The notes beneath the pieces were generated by a model. That model was given only the letters and a program-made list of their open reading frames with translations. It did not search any database and was not told the DNA's origin. A stretch of DNA of 6,227 nt from Cyanobacteriota bacterium (lineage in GTDB: Bacteria > Cyanobacteriota > Cyanobacteriia > Phormidesmidales > Phormidesmidaceae). The stretch is from NCBI GenBank assembly GCA_027619675.1, contig JAQCHG010000108.1, positions 1 through 6,227 of the forward strand. The letters are read 5' to 3'. Positions 1 through 5,728 of the stretch are shown here, in pieces. The translations under genes and the position numbers were made by a program. How positions within the stretch are numbered: position 1 is the stretch's first letter; the number at the start of each line of letters is the position of its first letter.

Positions 1-1
1 G

Positions 2-247
2 GCCTGGAATCGGCGGGCGGTGCTCTACTTCCTCGAAAAAAAGTACTGGAAGGCGATCTCGGATTGTGAGCAGGTGATTCGCCTGGTGCCCTACCACTTT
101 GGTGCCCTCCACGGCCTCGGGCTGTGCCATGCCGCCTTAGGCAACTACCTCGCCGCCATCCAAGCCCTCCGCCGTGCCCTCGCGGTGCAGCCCCACGCCA
201 CCGTCAACCAGCGCTTGATTTTGGAATACACCACCCATTTGAATTAA
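2..247 (+). CDS. TPR-repeat protein, C-terminal end (partial at left edge)
   Basis: The reading frame is open from the left edge, so the true start lies outside the window; the internal GTG at 20 is not a likely start because the codons before it read AWNRRA, which is typical TPR sequence. About 81 residues are visible, ending at TAA 245-247. They form roughly two tetratricopeptide units: a first with WNRRAVLYFLEKKYWKAISD, and a second with GALHGLGLCHAALGNYLAAI followed by ALRRALAVQP. The W/G/Y/A/P spacing is that of TPR helix pairs. TPRs are protein-interaction scaffolds; nothing here shows the partner. The wording resembles cyanobacterial proteins that end in a TPR pair followed by a short NQRLILE tail (from memory). 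The TPR call is firm, the specific role unknown. Confidence 0.85.
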   Translation, partial: AWNRRAVLYFLEKKYWKAISDCEQVIRLVPYHFGALHGLGLCHAALGNYLAAIQALRRALAVQPHATVNQRLILEYTTHLN

Positions 248-270
248 CCCCGGCACTCCCCCGTTTCCCC

Positions 271-366
271 CTAGTCCAGCGCGGCGTAAGCTTCCTTGGG
301 TGGGGGAGATGGGGAGCATGGGAGATAGGGAGTCAGAAGGTAGGGTTATTCGCGCCAAGCTCAACT
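271..366. repeat. Dispersed intergenic repeat, copy 1 (upstream of ispG)
   Basis: This segment matches 5566-5664 almost base for base. Both begin CTAGTCCAGCGCGGCGTAAG, share the middle CCTTGGGTGGGGGA, and end with a common ~46-base block from ATGGGAGATAGGG to GCGCCAAGCTCAACT. Two small differences separate them: copy 1 lacks ~11 bases after GTAAG that copy 2 has (around GCCAACCGTTT), and copy 1 has ~8 extra bases (around GATGGGGAG). Similarity stops sharply on both sides. I see no terminal inverted repeats, target duplication or protein-coding content. It lies 24 bases after the TPR gene stop and 143 bases before the ispG start. Confidence 0.85.
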
Positions 367-405
367 AGCCCCCTCAGCATCAACCGCCCGGTATCAACTG
401 CCTGA

Positions 406-462
406 ATAGAAAGGCTCAATCCATTCCCAGGGGAATCCCCCCGTAGAGGGGTTCCTTTCTAT
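406..462 (+). other. Possible hairpin in ispG leader
   Basis: ATAGAAAGG (406-414) is the exact reverse complement of CCTTTCTAT (454-462). Between them CCCC (439-442) and GGGG (448-451) can form an inner stem over a 5-base loop, so the whole segment could fold as an interrupted stem. It ends 47 bases before the ispG start chosen here. It could be a leader RNA structure or a terminator for the upstream TPR gene; no T tract follows. It does not match a riboswitch class I recognise. Confidence 0.35.
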
Positions 463-509
463 GGCACCCTGATAGTGACGTGTTCAGCGGATCTATCCGA
501 CTCAGGGCC

Positions 510-1736
510 ATGCAAACCCTTCCCACCGCCCCCGGTAGCGCTGCCCCCATGGCAGCCTTTGACACCACCATCCATCGCCGCAAAACCCGGCCTGTCCCCG
601 TCGGAGAGATCACCATCGGCGGCGGCCACCCGGTGGTGGTGCAGTCCATGATTAACGAAGACACCTTGGACATTGAGGGGTCCGTTGCCGCTATCCGTCG
701 CCTCCACGAACTGGGCTGCGAGATTGTCCGGGTCACGGTGCCCAGCATGGCCCACGCCAAGGCCCTGGCCACCATTCGCGAAACCTTGGCCCGCACCTAT
801 CGCCCCGTGCCCATCGTGGCCGATGTCCACCACAACGGCATGAAAATTGCCCTAGAAGTGGCCAAGCATGTGGACAAGGTGCGGATTAACCCCGGACTGT
901 ATGTGTTTGAAAAGCCCAAGGGCGATCGCACCGAATACACCCAAGCAGAATTTGATGAAATTGGCCAAAAGATTCGCGAAACCCTAGAACCCCTAGTGGT
1001 TTCCCTGCGGGATCAGGGCAAATCCATGCGCATCGGCGTCAACCACGGTTCCTTGGCGGAACGGATGCTGTTCACCTACGGCGACACCCCCGAGGGCATG
1101 GTGGAATCAGCCCTAGAGTTCATCCGCATCTGCGAGTCCTTAGACTTCCGCAACCTGGTGATCTCCCTCAAAGCCTCCCGTGTGCCCGTGATGTTGGCCG
1201 CCTACCGCCTGATGGTGCGCCGCATGGACGAACTGGGCATGGACTACCCCCTGCACCTGGGGGTGACGGAAGCGGGGGATGGGGAATATGGCCGGATTAA
1301 ATCCACCGCTGGCATTGGCACCCTATTGGCGGAGGGCATCGGCGACACCATTCGGGTCTCCCTCACCGAAGCCCCAGAAAAGGAAATCCCCGTGTGCTAC
1401 AGCATTCTGCAAGCCCTGGGCCTGCGGAAAACCATGGTGGAGTACGTGGCCTGTCCCTCCTGTGGCCGCACCCTATTCAATTTAGAAGAGGTGCTCCACA
1501 AGGTGCGGGAAGCCACCAAGCACCTCACCGGGCTCGACATTGCGGTGATGGGCTGCATCGTCAATGGACCTGGGGAAATGGCCGATGCGGACTATGGTTA
1601 TGTGGGCAAAACCCCCGGCTATATCTCCCTCTATCGGGGCCGTGACGAAATCAAAAAGGTGCCGGAGGATCAGGGGGTGGCGGAACTGATCGACCTGATC
1701 AAACAGGATGGCCGCTGGGTGGATCCCGAGGACTAG
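510..1736 (+). CDS. ispG: IspG (GcpE), 4-hydroxy-3-methylbut-2-enyl diphosphate synthase
   Basis: IspG converts 2-C-methyl-D-erythritol 2,4-cyclodiphosphate into HMBPP, the penultimate step of the MEP isoprenoid pathway, in the cytoplasm; in cyanobacteria the electrons are thought to come from ferredoxin. From the ATG at 510 the protein has 408 residues, the usual size for the cyanobacterial form. The N-terminal TIM-barrel part runs from [16 protein letters not shown] to about residue 300 and includes [25 protein letters not shown] and [11 protein letters not shown]. The C-terminal iron-sulfur part has the cluster cysteines in ACPSCGR (C315, C318) and GCIVNGPGE (C349), with the conserved glutamate at 356. 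An in-frame GTG at 480 would add ten residues ([10 protein letters not shown]) that do not fit the family; the ATG at 549 (just before AAFDTT) is the other plausible start. The Shine-Dalgarno is weak. The gene stops with TAG and is followed by a strong hairpin. Confidence 0.98.
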   Translation: MQTLPTAPGSAAPMAAFDTTIHRRKTRPVPVGEITIGGGHPVVVQSMINEDTLDIEGSVAAIRRLHELGCEIVRVTVPSMAHAKALATIRETLARTYRPVPIVADVHHNGMKIALEVAKHVDKVRINPGLYVFEKPKGDRTEYTQAEFDEIGQKIRETLEPLVVSLRDQGKSMRIGVNHGSLAERMLFTYGDTPEGMVESALEFIRICESLDFRNLVISLKASRVPVMLAAYRLMVRRMDELGMDYPLHLGVTEAGDGEYGRIKSTAGIGTLLAEGIGDTIRVSLTEAPEKEIPVCYSILQALGLRKTMVEYVACPSCGRTLFNLEEVLHKVREATKHLTGLDIAVMGCIVNGPGEMADADYGYVGKTPGYISLYRGRDEIKKVPEDQGVAELIDLIKQDGRWVDPED

Positions 1737-1827
1737 CGGGTGGATTGGCCCGTTCTGAATCGCAGGGGGTTGGAGCCTAGGGAACACCGTACAGACGGTT
1801 CCTCCTCCCCGCCAGAAATTGGCCCAA

Positions 1828-1865
1828 CCATTAGGCCAAGGACCTGAAGCCCCTTGGCCTAATGG
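1828..1865 (+). terminator. Perfect 14-bp hairpin after ispG, probable terminator without U tract
   Basis: CCATTAGGCCAAGG (1828-1841) and CCTTGGCCTAATGG (1852-1865) are exact reverse complements around a 10-base loop. The stem begins 92 bases after the ispG stop and ends 161 bases before the next start. No run of T follows, so it is not a textbook intrinsic terminator, but cyanobacterial terminators often lack one. An mRNA 3'-end stabiliser is the main alternative. Confidence 0.5.
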
Positions 1866-1986
1866 GGTAAGGATGCTATGGGTAACTTCTCCGTGCCCCG
1901 CCTTGTGCCTGCATTGGGGGCAATTCTGGGGGATGGATCCGACTGTCCTGGGGGTTTTCCGATCAACCTAAACCCCTGTGTTAGAT

Positions 1987-2002
1987 TGGGCTTACTTGCC
2001 CA
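1987..2002 (+). other. Short stem-loop in protease leader
   Basis: TGGGC (1987-1991) pairs with GCCCA (1998-2002) over the loop TTACTT. It lies just upstream of the ribosome binding site of the protease gene. TAGATT (1982-1987) next to it could serve as a -10 box, but I see no convincing -35. Both are weak calls. Confidence 0.2.
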
Positions 2003-2015
2003 GAACCATGGCCTA

Positions 2016-2020
2016 AAGGA
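2016..2020 (+). promoter_or_regulatory. Ribosome binding site of the S41 protease gene
   Basis: AAGGA lies six bases before the ATG at 2027, a standard spacing, and fixes that start. Confidence 0.75.
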
Positions 2021-2026
2021 ACTCAT

Positions 2027-3316
2027 ATGGCGATCGCAAAGCGTGGACTTGTTGTTGGGGCAACAGCCCTGGCTGTTGCAGCGGTAACGGTCACTGGCGC
2101 AGGGCTGCACTTTTCCCAAAGCAAAGCCTTCTTCGAAGAGAGCCCCAAGGAGCTCATCGATGAAGTCTGGCAGTTGGTCGATCGCACCTACGTGGATGCC
2201 ACCTTCAATCAGGTGGATTGGGAGGCGGTCCGCACCGAATATCTCGCGGCGGAATACGCCACCCGCGAGGATGCCTACGATGCCATCCGCGAAATGCTGG
2301 AACTGCTGGAGGATCCCTACACCCGCTTCATGGATCCCCAAGAATTCCGCAACATGCAGGTGGACACCTCCGGGGAGTTGACGGGCATCGGTATCCAAAT
2401 CACCCAGGACGAAGACTCCAACGAAATTGTGGTGGTGTCCCCCATTGAAGACACCCCCGCCTTTGATGCGGGCCTGCGTTCCCAGGATGTGATCATCGGC
2501 ATCGATGGCGAGAGCACCGAGGGCATGGACCTCAACGATGCCGTCAGTCGCATCCGTGGCCCCATCGGCTCGGAGGTGACCATCACCATTCGCCGGGAAG
2601 GGGAAACCCTCGATTTCACCATTGCCCGTGCCCGCATCGAAATCCATCCTGTCCGCTACACCGTTAAGGCCAGTCCGGCGGGTCAGGTGGGCTACATTCG
2701 CCTCACCCAGTTCAGCGCCAACGCCGCCAGTGAAATGCGGGAGGCGATCGAAGCCCTAGAGCAGGAAGGCATTGTCGGCTACATCCTTGATTTGCGCTCC
2801 AATCCGGGGGGGCTGCTGTATTCCAGCATTGAAATTGCCCGCATGTGGCTAGACGACGGCGGCATTGTGTCCACCGTCAATCGCCAAGGGGTGGTGGATG
2901 AAGAGGCCGCCAACAACCGCGCCCTGACGAATAAGCCGTTGGTGGTGTTGGTGGATGGCGGTTCCGCTAGCGCCAGCGAAATTCTCTCCGGGGCGTTGCA
3001 GGATAACCAACGCGCCCAGTTGGTGGGTACCCAAACCTTTGGTAAGGGGCTGGTGCAGTCGGTACGCAGCCTGCCGGATGGATCGGGGGTGGCCATCACC
3101 GTGGCCAAATACCTCACCCCCAGTGGTCGCGACATCAACAAGCAGGGCATTGCCCCGGATGTGGTGCTGGAGTTGAGTGAGGCTGATCAGGAGGTCCTCA
3201 GTGGCGATCGCACCCTCATCGGCACCGAGTCTGACCCCCAATATGCCCGTGCGTTGGAACTGTTGACGGAAGTGGTACAGGCCAGTCAGCAGACGGCAAG
3301 CAGCCCCACTAATTAA
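2027..3316 (+). CDS. ctpC: Carboxyl-terminal processing protease, S41A family, CtpC type
   Basis: This is a 429-residue serine protease with a Ser-Lys catalytic pair, of the family that trims C-termini of exported or lumenal proteins; CtpA of this family matures photosystem II protein D1. Residues 5-28 (KRGLVVGATALAVAAVTV...) form a basic plus hydrophobic segment, a signal peptide or membrane anchor, so the enzyme should act outside the cytoplasm. A helical region (about 36-110) with LEDPYTRFMDPQEF is followed by a PDZ domain (about 112-200, ELTGIGIQI, PAFDAGLRSQDVI) and the protease core (about 205-380). Key residues are S315 and E318 in GSASASEILSGAL and K340 in GTQTFGKGLVQS, with DLRSNPGG at 255-262. 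The start at 2027 has a good AAGGA. The assignment to CtpC rather than CtpA or CtpB rests on remembered similarity of the N-terminus (KRGLVVGATA) and the QVDTSGELTG segment; the family call is firm, the letter less so. In-vivo substrate is unknown. Confidence 0.95.
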   Translation: MAIAKRGLVVGATALAVAAVTVTGAGLHFSQSKAFFEESPKELIDEVWQLVDRTYVDATFNQVDWEAVRTEYLAAEYATREDAYDAIREMLELLEDPYTRFMDPQEFRNMQVDTSGELTGIGIQITQDEDSNEIVVVSPIEDTPAFDAGLRSQDVIIGIDGESTEGMDLNDAVSRIRGPIGSEVTITIRREGETLDFTIARARIEIHPVRYTVKASPAGQVGYIRLTQFSANAASEMREAIEALEQEGIVGYILDLRSNPGGLLYSSIEIARMWLDDGGIVSTVNRQGVVDEEAANNRALTNKPLVVLVDGGSASASEILSGALQDNQRAQLVGTQTFGKGLVQSVRSLPDGSGVAITVAKYLTPSGRDINKQGIAPDVVLELSEADQEVLSGDRTLIGTESDPQYARALELLTEVVQASQQTASSPTN

Positions 3317-3353
3317 TCGGGCTAATCCAGCCATGGTAGCCGTGAGCAATCCG

Positions 3354-3378
3354 ACCGTTTCCTGAGTTAGGGAACGGT
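3354..3378 (+). terminator. Hairpin after protease gene, possible terminator
   Basis: ACCGTTTCC (3354-3362) pairs with GGGAACGGT (3370-3378) with one G-T wobble, over a 7-base loop. It starts 37 bases after the protease stop. There is no T run. A second stem, AGCGGCG (3386-3392) with CGCCGCT (3408-3414), follows directly. The two together could end the protease transcript and, since the next gene runs the other way, its transcript too. Confidence 0.4.
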
Positions 3379-3385
3379 GGGTGAC

Positions 3386-3414
3386 AGCGGCGGCGGGGAA
3401 CTCCTAACGCCGCT
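3386..3414. other. Second hairpin in the convergent gap
   Basis: AGCGGCG and CGCCGCT form a GC-rich 7-bp stem over a 15-base loop, eight bases after the first hairpin. The rest of the gap (3415-3490) shows no gene, RNA family or repeat that I recognise. Confidence 0.3.
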
Positions 3415-3490
3415 ATCCAAACCAATGCGGTTTCCATAGGGCTGCTACCTGGACTGACTGAATCCCTGGAGAGGACAGGCTCGGGGCGAC

Positions 3491-3712
3491 CTACTGGGGT
3501 TTGCACTTACCTGCACGGATTAGGCCCACCCGTCGGGCGATCGCCTCCCCCTGGGAAGGGAACGGCCCCCATTGCTGGCCCGCTGCCACTGTTTCCGCAG
3601 CGGCGGCGGGCAAAATTTCGCAGTGGCCATCTGCCAGCTTCACCACAAACCAAGGGGAAGATTGGGCTGCCATGGGATTACCTGCAACGGTGTCTTCCCT
3701 ATGAAAGCGCAT
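3491..3712 (-). CDS. Small conserved cyanobacterial protein of unknown function
   Basis: The longest frame gives 73 residues from the ATG at 3712 to TAG at 3491. The core reads SPWFVVKLADGHCEILPA, then a variable alanine-rich stretch, then WGPFPSQGEAIARRVGLI and RAGKCKPQ at the C-terminus. I remember small cyanobacterial proteins with the same WGPF...EAIARRVGLIRAGKC ending; some carry a transposase name in databases, which nothing here supports: no DDE catalytic core fits in so few residues. A second ATG at 3673 (MAAQSSPWF) would give 60 residues and may be the true start, since the first 13 residues look unconserved. Both starts have only modest upstream purines (AGGA about nine bases before the first, CAGG before the second). 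There is no signal peptide or membrane segment. It has two cysteines (residues 31 and 70). It converges with the protease gene. Function unknown. Confidence 0.72.
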   Translation of the reverse strand: MRFHREDTVAGNPMAAQSSPWFVVKLADGHCEILPAAAAETVAAGQQWGPFPSQGEAIARRVGLIRAGKCKPQ

Positions 3713-3857
3713 CCCGGCATGTCCTAAGCGACCTCTCGCCGCAGTTTACCTATCCTGGCATGCCCCCTAGTGGGTCACTTAACCCGAACCTCGCCCTTTC
3801 TGGACCGAGCCCCCCGCCTGGGTTGGCAGTCCCGAAGCATGGCAGTAGGACGCCAAA

Positions 3858-3948
3858 GACCGTGGGTTAAAGCATGAAGCCCACGCTACGGAAGCCCTTG
3901 TGAAAGGATGGGGCGTAGCGTGGGTTGAGCAGAGCGAAACCCACGGTC
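3858..3948. repeat. REP-like palindromic pair in inverted orientation
   Basis: Two palindromic units face each other. GACCGTGGGTT (3858-3868) is the exact reverse complement of AACCCACGGTC (3938-3948), and CCCACGCTACG (3880-3890) of CGTAGCGTGGG (3914-3924). Each unit can also fold alone: CGTGGG (3861-3866) with CCCACG (3880-3885), and CGTGGGTT (3919-3926) with AACCCACG (3938-3945). The motif CGTAGCGTGGGTTGAGC...GAAACCCACG is one I remember as a common interspersed repeat in bacterial genomes, of the REP/BIME type. Such repeats are moved in trans by RAYT-type transposases; none is encoded here. Confidence 0.8.
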
Positions 3949-3970
3949 AGGGCAGTTGGAACTTGTTAGT

Positions 3971-3988
3971 CATGGCCATGGCCATGGC
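3971..3988. repeat. Tandem CATGGC x3
   Basis: Three perfect copies of the hexamer CATGGC lie 23 bases after the REP-like pair. The array is short and may be only replication slippage. Confidence 0.7.
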
Positions 3989-4023
3989 AAATGCCCCACG
4001 AATACTCTGCGGTGGAAGTCACA

Positions 4024-4060
4024 GTTTCCCTGGCTCCCTCGTCCCTCCGCTCCAGGAAAC
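4024..4060 (-). terminator. Hairpin after MscS gene, possible terminator
   Basis: GTTTCC (4024-4029) plus TGG (4031-4033) pair with CCA (4052-4054) plus GGAAAC (4055-4060), leaving one bulged C and an 18-base loop. It lies 26 bases beyond the channel gene stop on the minus strand. No T run follows on that strand, so the terminator reading is tentative. Confidence 0.35.
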
Positions 4061-4086
4061 GGGGGGCAAAGTTACGCTGTGCGGCA

Positions 4087-5208
4087 TTAGCTGTGGCTGC
4101 CGACGGTTGCCGCGCCGTTGCCATTGCCATGGTTGTTGGCGGCAACGGGCTCGCCGTTTTGGTTGGTGAGGTACAGCAGTTGGGTGGGGTAGGCAAACTC
4201 AATGCCCGCCGCCTCAAACGAAGATTTAATGGCCAAATTGATGGTCTGCTGGGCATCCATGTAGACTGCGTAGTCACCAGTTTCGACGTAGTACACCACC
4301 TCATAGTTGAGGCTGAAATCCCCAAAGGAACTGAAGTGGGCACGGTCGAAGGTAACGGATGCTGCCTGGGCGATCGCTGTGGCAATCAGATCTGGAATCC
4401 GCTGCATTTGGTCCTGGGTGGTTTCGTAGGTTACCCCCAGACTGAAGACGATGCGGCGGCGCTGCATCCGCTTGAAGTTTTGAATGCGGGAACTGGTCAA
4501 ATCCGTATTGGCGGCCACGAGTTCTTCCCCGGTGATGCTGCGCAGGCGGGTGGTTTTGATGCCCACCTGCTCCACCGTGCCCACCAAATCACCGACGATG
4601 ATGAAGTCGCCAATTTCAAAGGGACGATCCAGCAGAATCGAGAAATAGCTGAACAAATCCCCCAAAATGCCTTGGGCGGCGAGGGCGATCGCGATGCCGC
4701 CGATGCCCAAGCTGGCCACCACGGCGGAAATGTCAAAGCCCAGGTTATCCAGCAAGAAGACGGCCCCAATCGCCCACACCACCACTTTGATGGCGGGCAC
4801 AATTGCGTTCAAGCTCTGCTCTAGGGTGGCGTCTCCCCGCTTGGTGACCCAGTAAACCCGCACCCCATATTCCACCAGGGAGCCCGTCAACTGCACCACA
4901 AACAGGGTGGCAATAAGGACGCACACCCCATTTAGGGCATCTTGCAAAATCGGGTGCAGGGTTAAGTTCCCCAGGCTGAGGTAAATCACCCCCAACCCCA
5001 GCAACCGGGCGATGGGCTGCTCAATCAGCCCCAACAGGCGATCGTCCAGATCGGTGGCGGTGCGGGTGGCCCATTGCCGTAACCGGGTCATCACCACCGC
5101 CCGAATCACCGCAATGGCAATGAACCCAATCGCAATGGTGGCGATCGCTAACCCATAGTCCGCCACCGTGTTACCCAACCACTCCACCTGGAGAAATTCC
5201 GTGGACAT
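4087..5208 (-). CDS. MscS-family mechanosensitive ion channel
   Basis: This 373-residue inner-membrane protein belongs to the small-conductance mechanosensitive channel family, which opens under membrane tension to release solutes on osmotic downshift. Hydrophobic segments lie at about 18-40, 66-82, 92-110 and 136-152, then the pore-lining TM3 at about 158-184 (SAVVASLGIGGIAIALAAQG), rich in the Gly/Ala typical of MscS. The signature after it, DLFSYFSILLDRPFEIGDFI, leads into the beta domain (to about 250, with GTVEQVGIKTTRLRS) and the alpha-beta C-terminal domain (RRIVFSLGVTYETTQDQM, NYEVVYYVETGDY). Four or five membrane helices instead of three suggest a YnaI/YbdG-like layout rather than the E. 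coli MscS layout. The C-terminus ends in a glycine-asparagine tail (NNHGNGNG). The start has a strong GGAGG six bases upstream. It diverges from pyrG. Family call firm; gating and ion preference cannot be read. Confidence 0.95.
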   Translation of the reverse strand: MSTEFLQVEWLGNTVADYGLAIATIAIGFIAIAVIRAVVMTRLRQWATRTATDLDDRLLGLIEQPIARLLGLGVIYLSLGNLTLHPILQDALNGVCVLIATLFVVQLTGSLVEYGVRVYWVTKRGDATLEQSLNAIVPAIKVVVWAIGAVFLLDNLGFDISAVVASLGIGGIAIALAAQGILGDLFSYFSILLDRPFEIGDFIIVGDLVGTVEQVGIKTTRLRSITGEELVAANTDLTSSRIQNFKRMQRRRIVFSLGVTYETTQDQMQRIPDLIATAIAQAASVTFDRAHFSSFGDFSLNYEVVYYVETGDYAVYMDAQQTINLAIKSSFEAAGIEFAYPTQLLYLTNQNGEPVAANNHGNGNGAATVGSHS

Positions 5209-5214
5209 GAACAG

Positions 5215-5219
5215 CCTCC
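5215..5219 (-). promoter_or_regulatory. Ribosome binding site of the MscS gene
   Basis: On the minus strand GGAGG lies six bases before the ATG at 5208, the strongest Shine-Dalgarno in the window; it fixes the start. Confidence 0.8.
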
Positions 5220-5323
5220 GTCAATGCAACATACAGTTCCCCACCCAAGGGCGTTCCGCAGCCCCCCCCGGCTGGCCCCAAGCGTCCTTGACCGACGCGG
5301 CCTAACCCTAAAGCCTACGCCTA

Positions 5324-5352
5324 GGGTCTGTGGACAATCCACGACAGAACCC
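5324..5352. other. Imperfect hairpin in divergent region
   Basis: GGGTCTGTGGA (5324-5334) can pair with TCCAC...CAGA.CCC (5338-5352), giving about 11 pairs around a 3-base loop with a 3-base and a 1-base bulge. It might be part of an mRNA leader or an operator-like dyad. No specific role can be claimed. Confidence 0.25.
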
Positions 5353-5463
5353 CTGCCGGGGCACCATGGCCACGTCCGCTCCAGCCCATCGGCCAGGGGC
5401 CGTAACCGCCTGGTCACAAAGCGTCTGATTGTGAGGGTCCACAGCCCAAGTTCAGGGGTGGGG

Positions 5464-5507
5464 AAATTGAATTTAATCTATGGAATTAATATTCCTGATT
5501 TAATCAG
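5464..5507. promoter_or_regulatory. AT-rich island with overlapping dyads, possible promoter/operator
   Basis: In a GC-rich surrounding this stretch is mostly A/T. It contains GGAAT-TAAT-ATTCC (5482-5495) and, sharing one base, CTGATT-T-AATCAG (5495-5507), both perfect dyads. TAATCT (5474-5479) and TAATAT (5487-5492) could be -10 boxes; TTGAAT at 5467-5472 is only 14 bases before the second, too close for a standard -35. The position, about 250 bases from either gene, fits a control region, but direction is unclear. Confidence 0.3.
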
Positions 5508-5565
5508 GGGCGGCATCCCTCCCAAGTCGCAACGGTCAATGGGGCAACTCCCTCCGAGGACAGGG

Positions 5566-5664
5566 CTAGTCCAGCGCGGCGTAAGTTTGCCAACCGTTTC
5601 CTTGGGTGGGGGAACATGGGAGATAGGGAGTCAGAAGGTAGGGTTATTCGCGCCAAGCTCAACT
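5566..5664. repeat. Dispersed intergenic repeat, copy 2 (upstream of pyrG)
   Basis: Second copy of the element at 271-366, in the same orientation, again in front of a plus-strand gene. It has the 11-base GCCAACCGTTT-type segment that copy 1 lacks and misses the 8-base GATGGGGAG-type segment of copy 1. It ends 103 bases before the pyrG start. Flanking sequence on both sides is unrelated to that of copy 1. Confidence 0.85.
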
Positions 5665-5728
5665 CGGTCCCCGTTGGTAGAGGCCCTAGGGACTTCACTG
5701 GATCCCCCCAGCCCCTATGGCAAAATGA

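Larger units (their letters stand above)
3713..4086. other. Non-coding gap between small gene and MscS gene
   Basis: This 374-base stretch separates the start of the small gene from the stop of the channel gene, both on the minus strand. It holds the REP-like inverted pair, the CATGGC triplet and a hairpin listed separately. The open frames crossing it have no recognisable protein content. The part nearest 3713-3760 should hold the promoter of the small gene, but I see no clear -10/-35 pair. Confidence 0.6.

Noticed and set aside
137..364. Minus-strand frames in both repeat copies sharing the peptide LARITLPSDSLSPM
   Set aside because: The shared peptide simply reflects the shared DNA repeat; the frame around it differs and one copy overlaps the TPR gene.
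271..366. Dispersed repeat as a MITE or insertion-sequence remnant
   Set aside because: No terminal inverted repeats or target-site duplications could be found at either copy, so I call it only a repeat.
480..509. GTG start for ispG ten codons upstream of the chosen ATG
   Set aside because: The extra residues [10 protein letters not shown] are unlike the cyanobacterial N-terminus, and the length from the ATG at 510 fits the family.
1878..2087. Plus-strand open frame of 69 codons before and into the protease gene
   Set aside because: It overlaps the well-supported protease start in another frame, covers its ribosome binding site, and has no recognisable protein pattern.
2027..3316. Assignment of the protease as CtpA (the D1-processing enzyme)
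   Set aside because: The N-terminus and PDZ-flanking sequence resemble the CtpC-type proteins more, from memory; this needs a tree of the three paralogues.
3415..3490. tRNA or known small RNA in the convergent gap
   Set aside because: No cloverleaf, T-loop GTTCGA-type motif or known cyanobacterial small-RNA signature could be seen on either strand.
3966..4385. Minus-strand open frame of 139 codons overlapping the MscS gene end
   Set aside because: It is in another frame of the clear MscS coding sequence, and its Pro/Ser/Thr-rich product is typical of a shadow of GC-rich coding DNA.
3991..4824. Plus-strand open frame of 277 codons opposite the MscS gene
   Set aside because: It is antisense to an intact gene with full family motifs and has no domain of its own.
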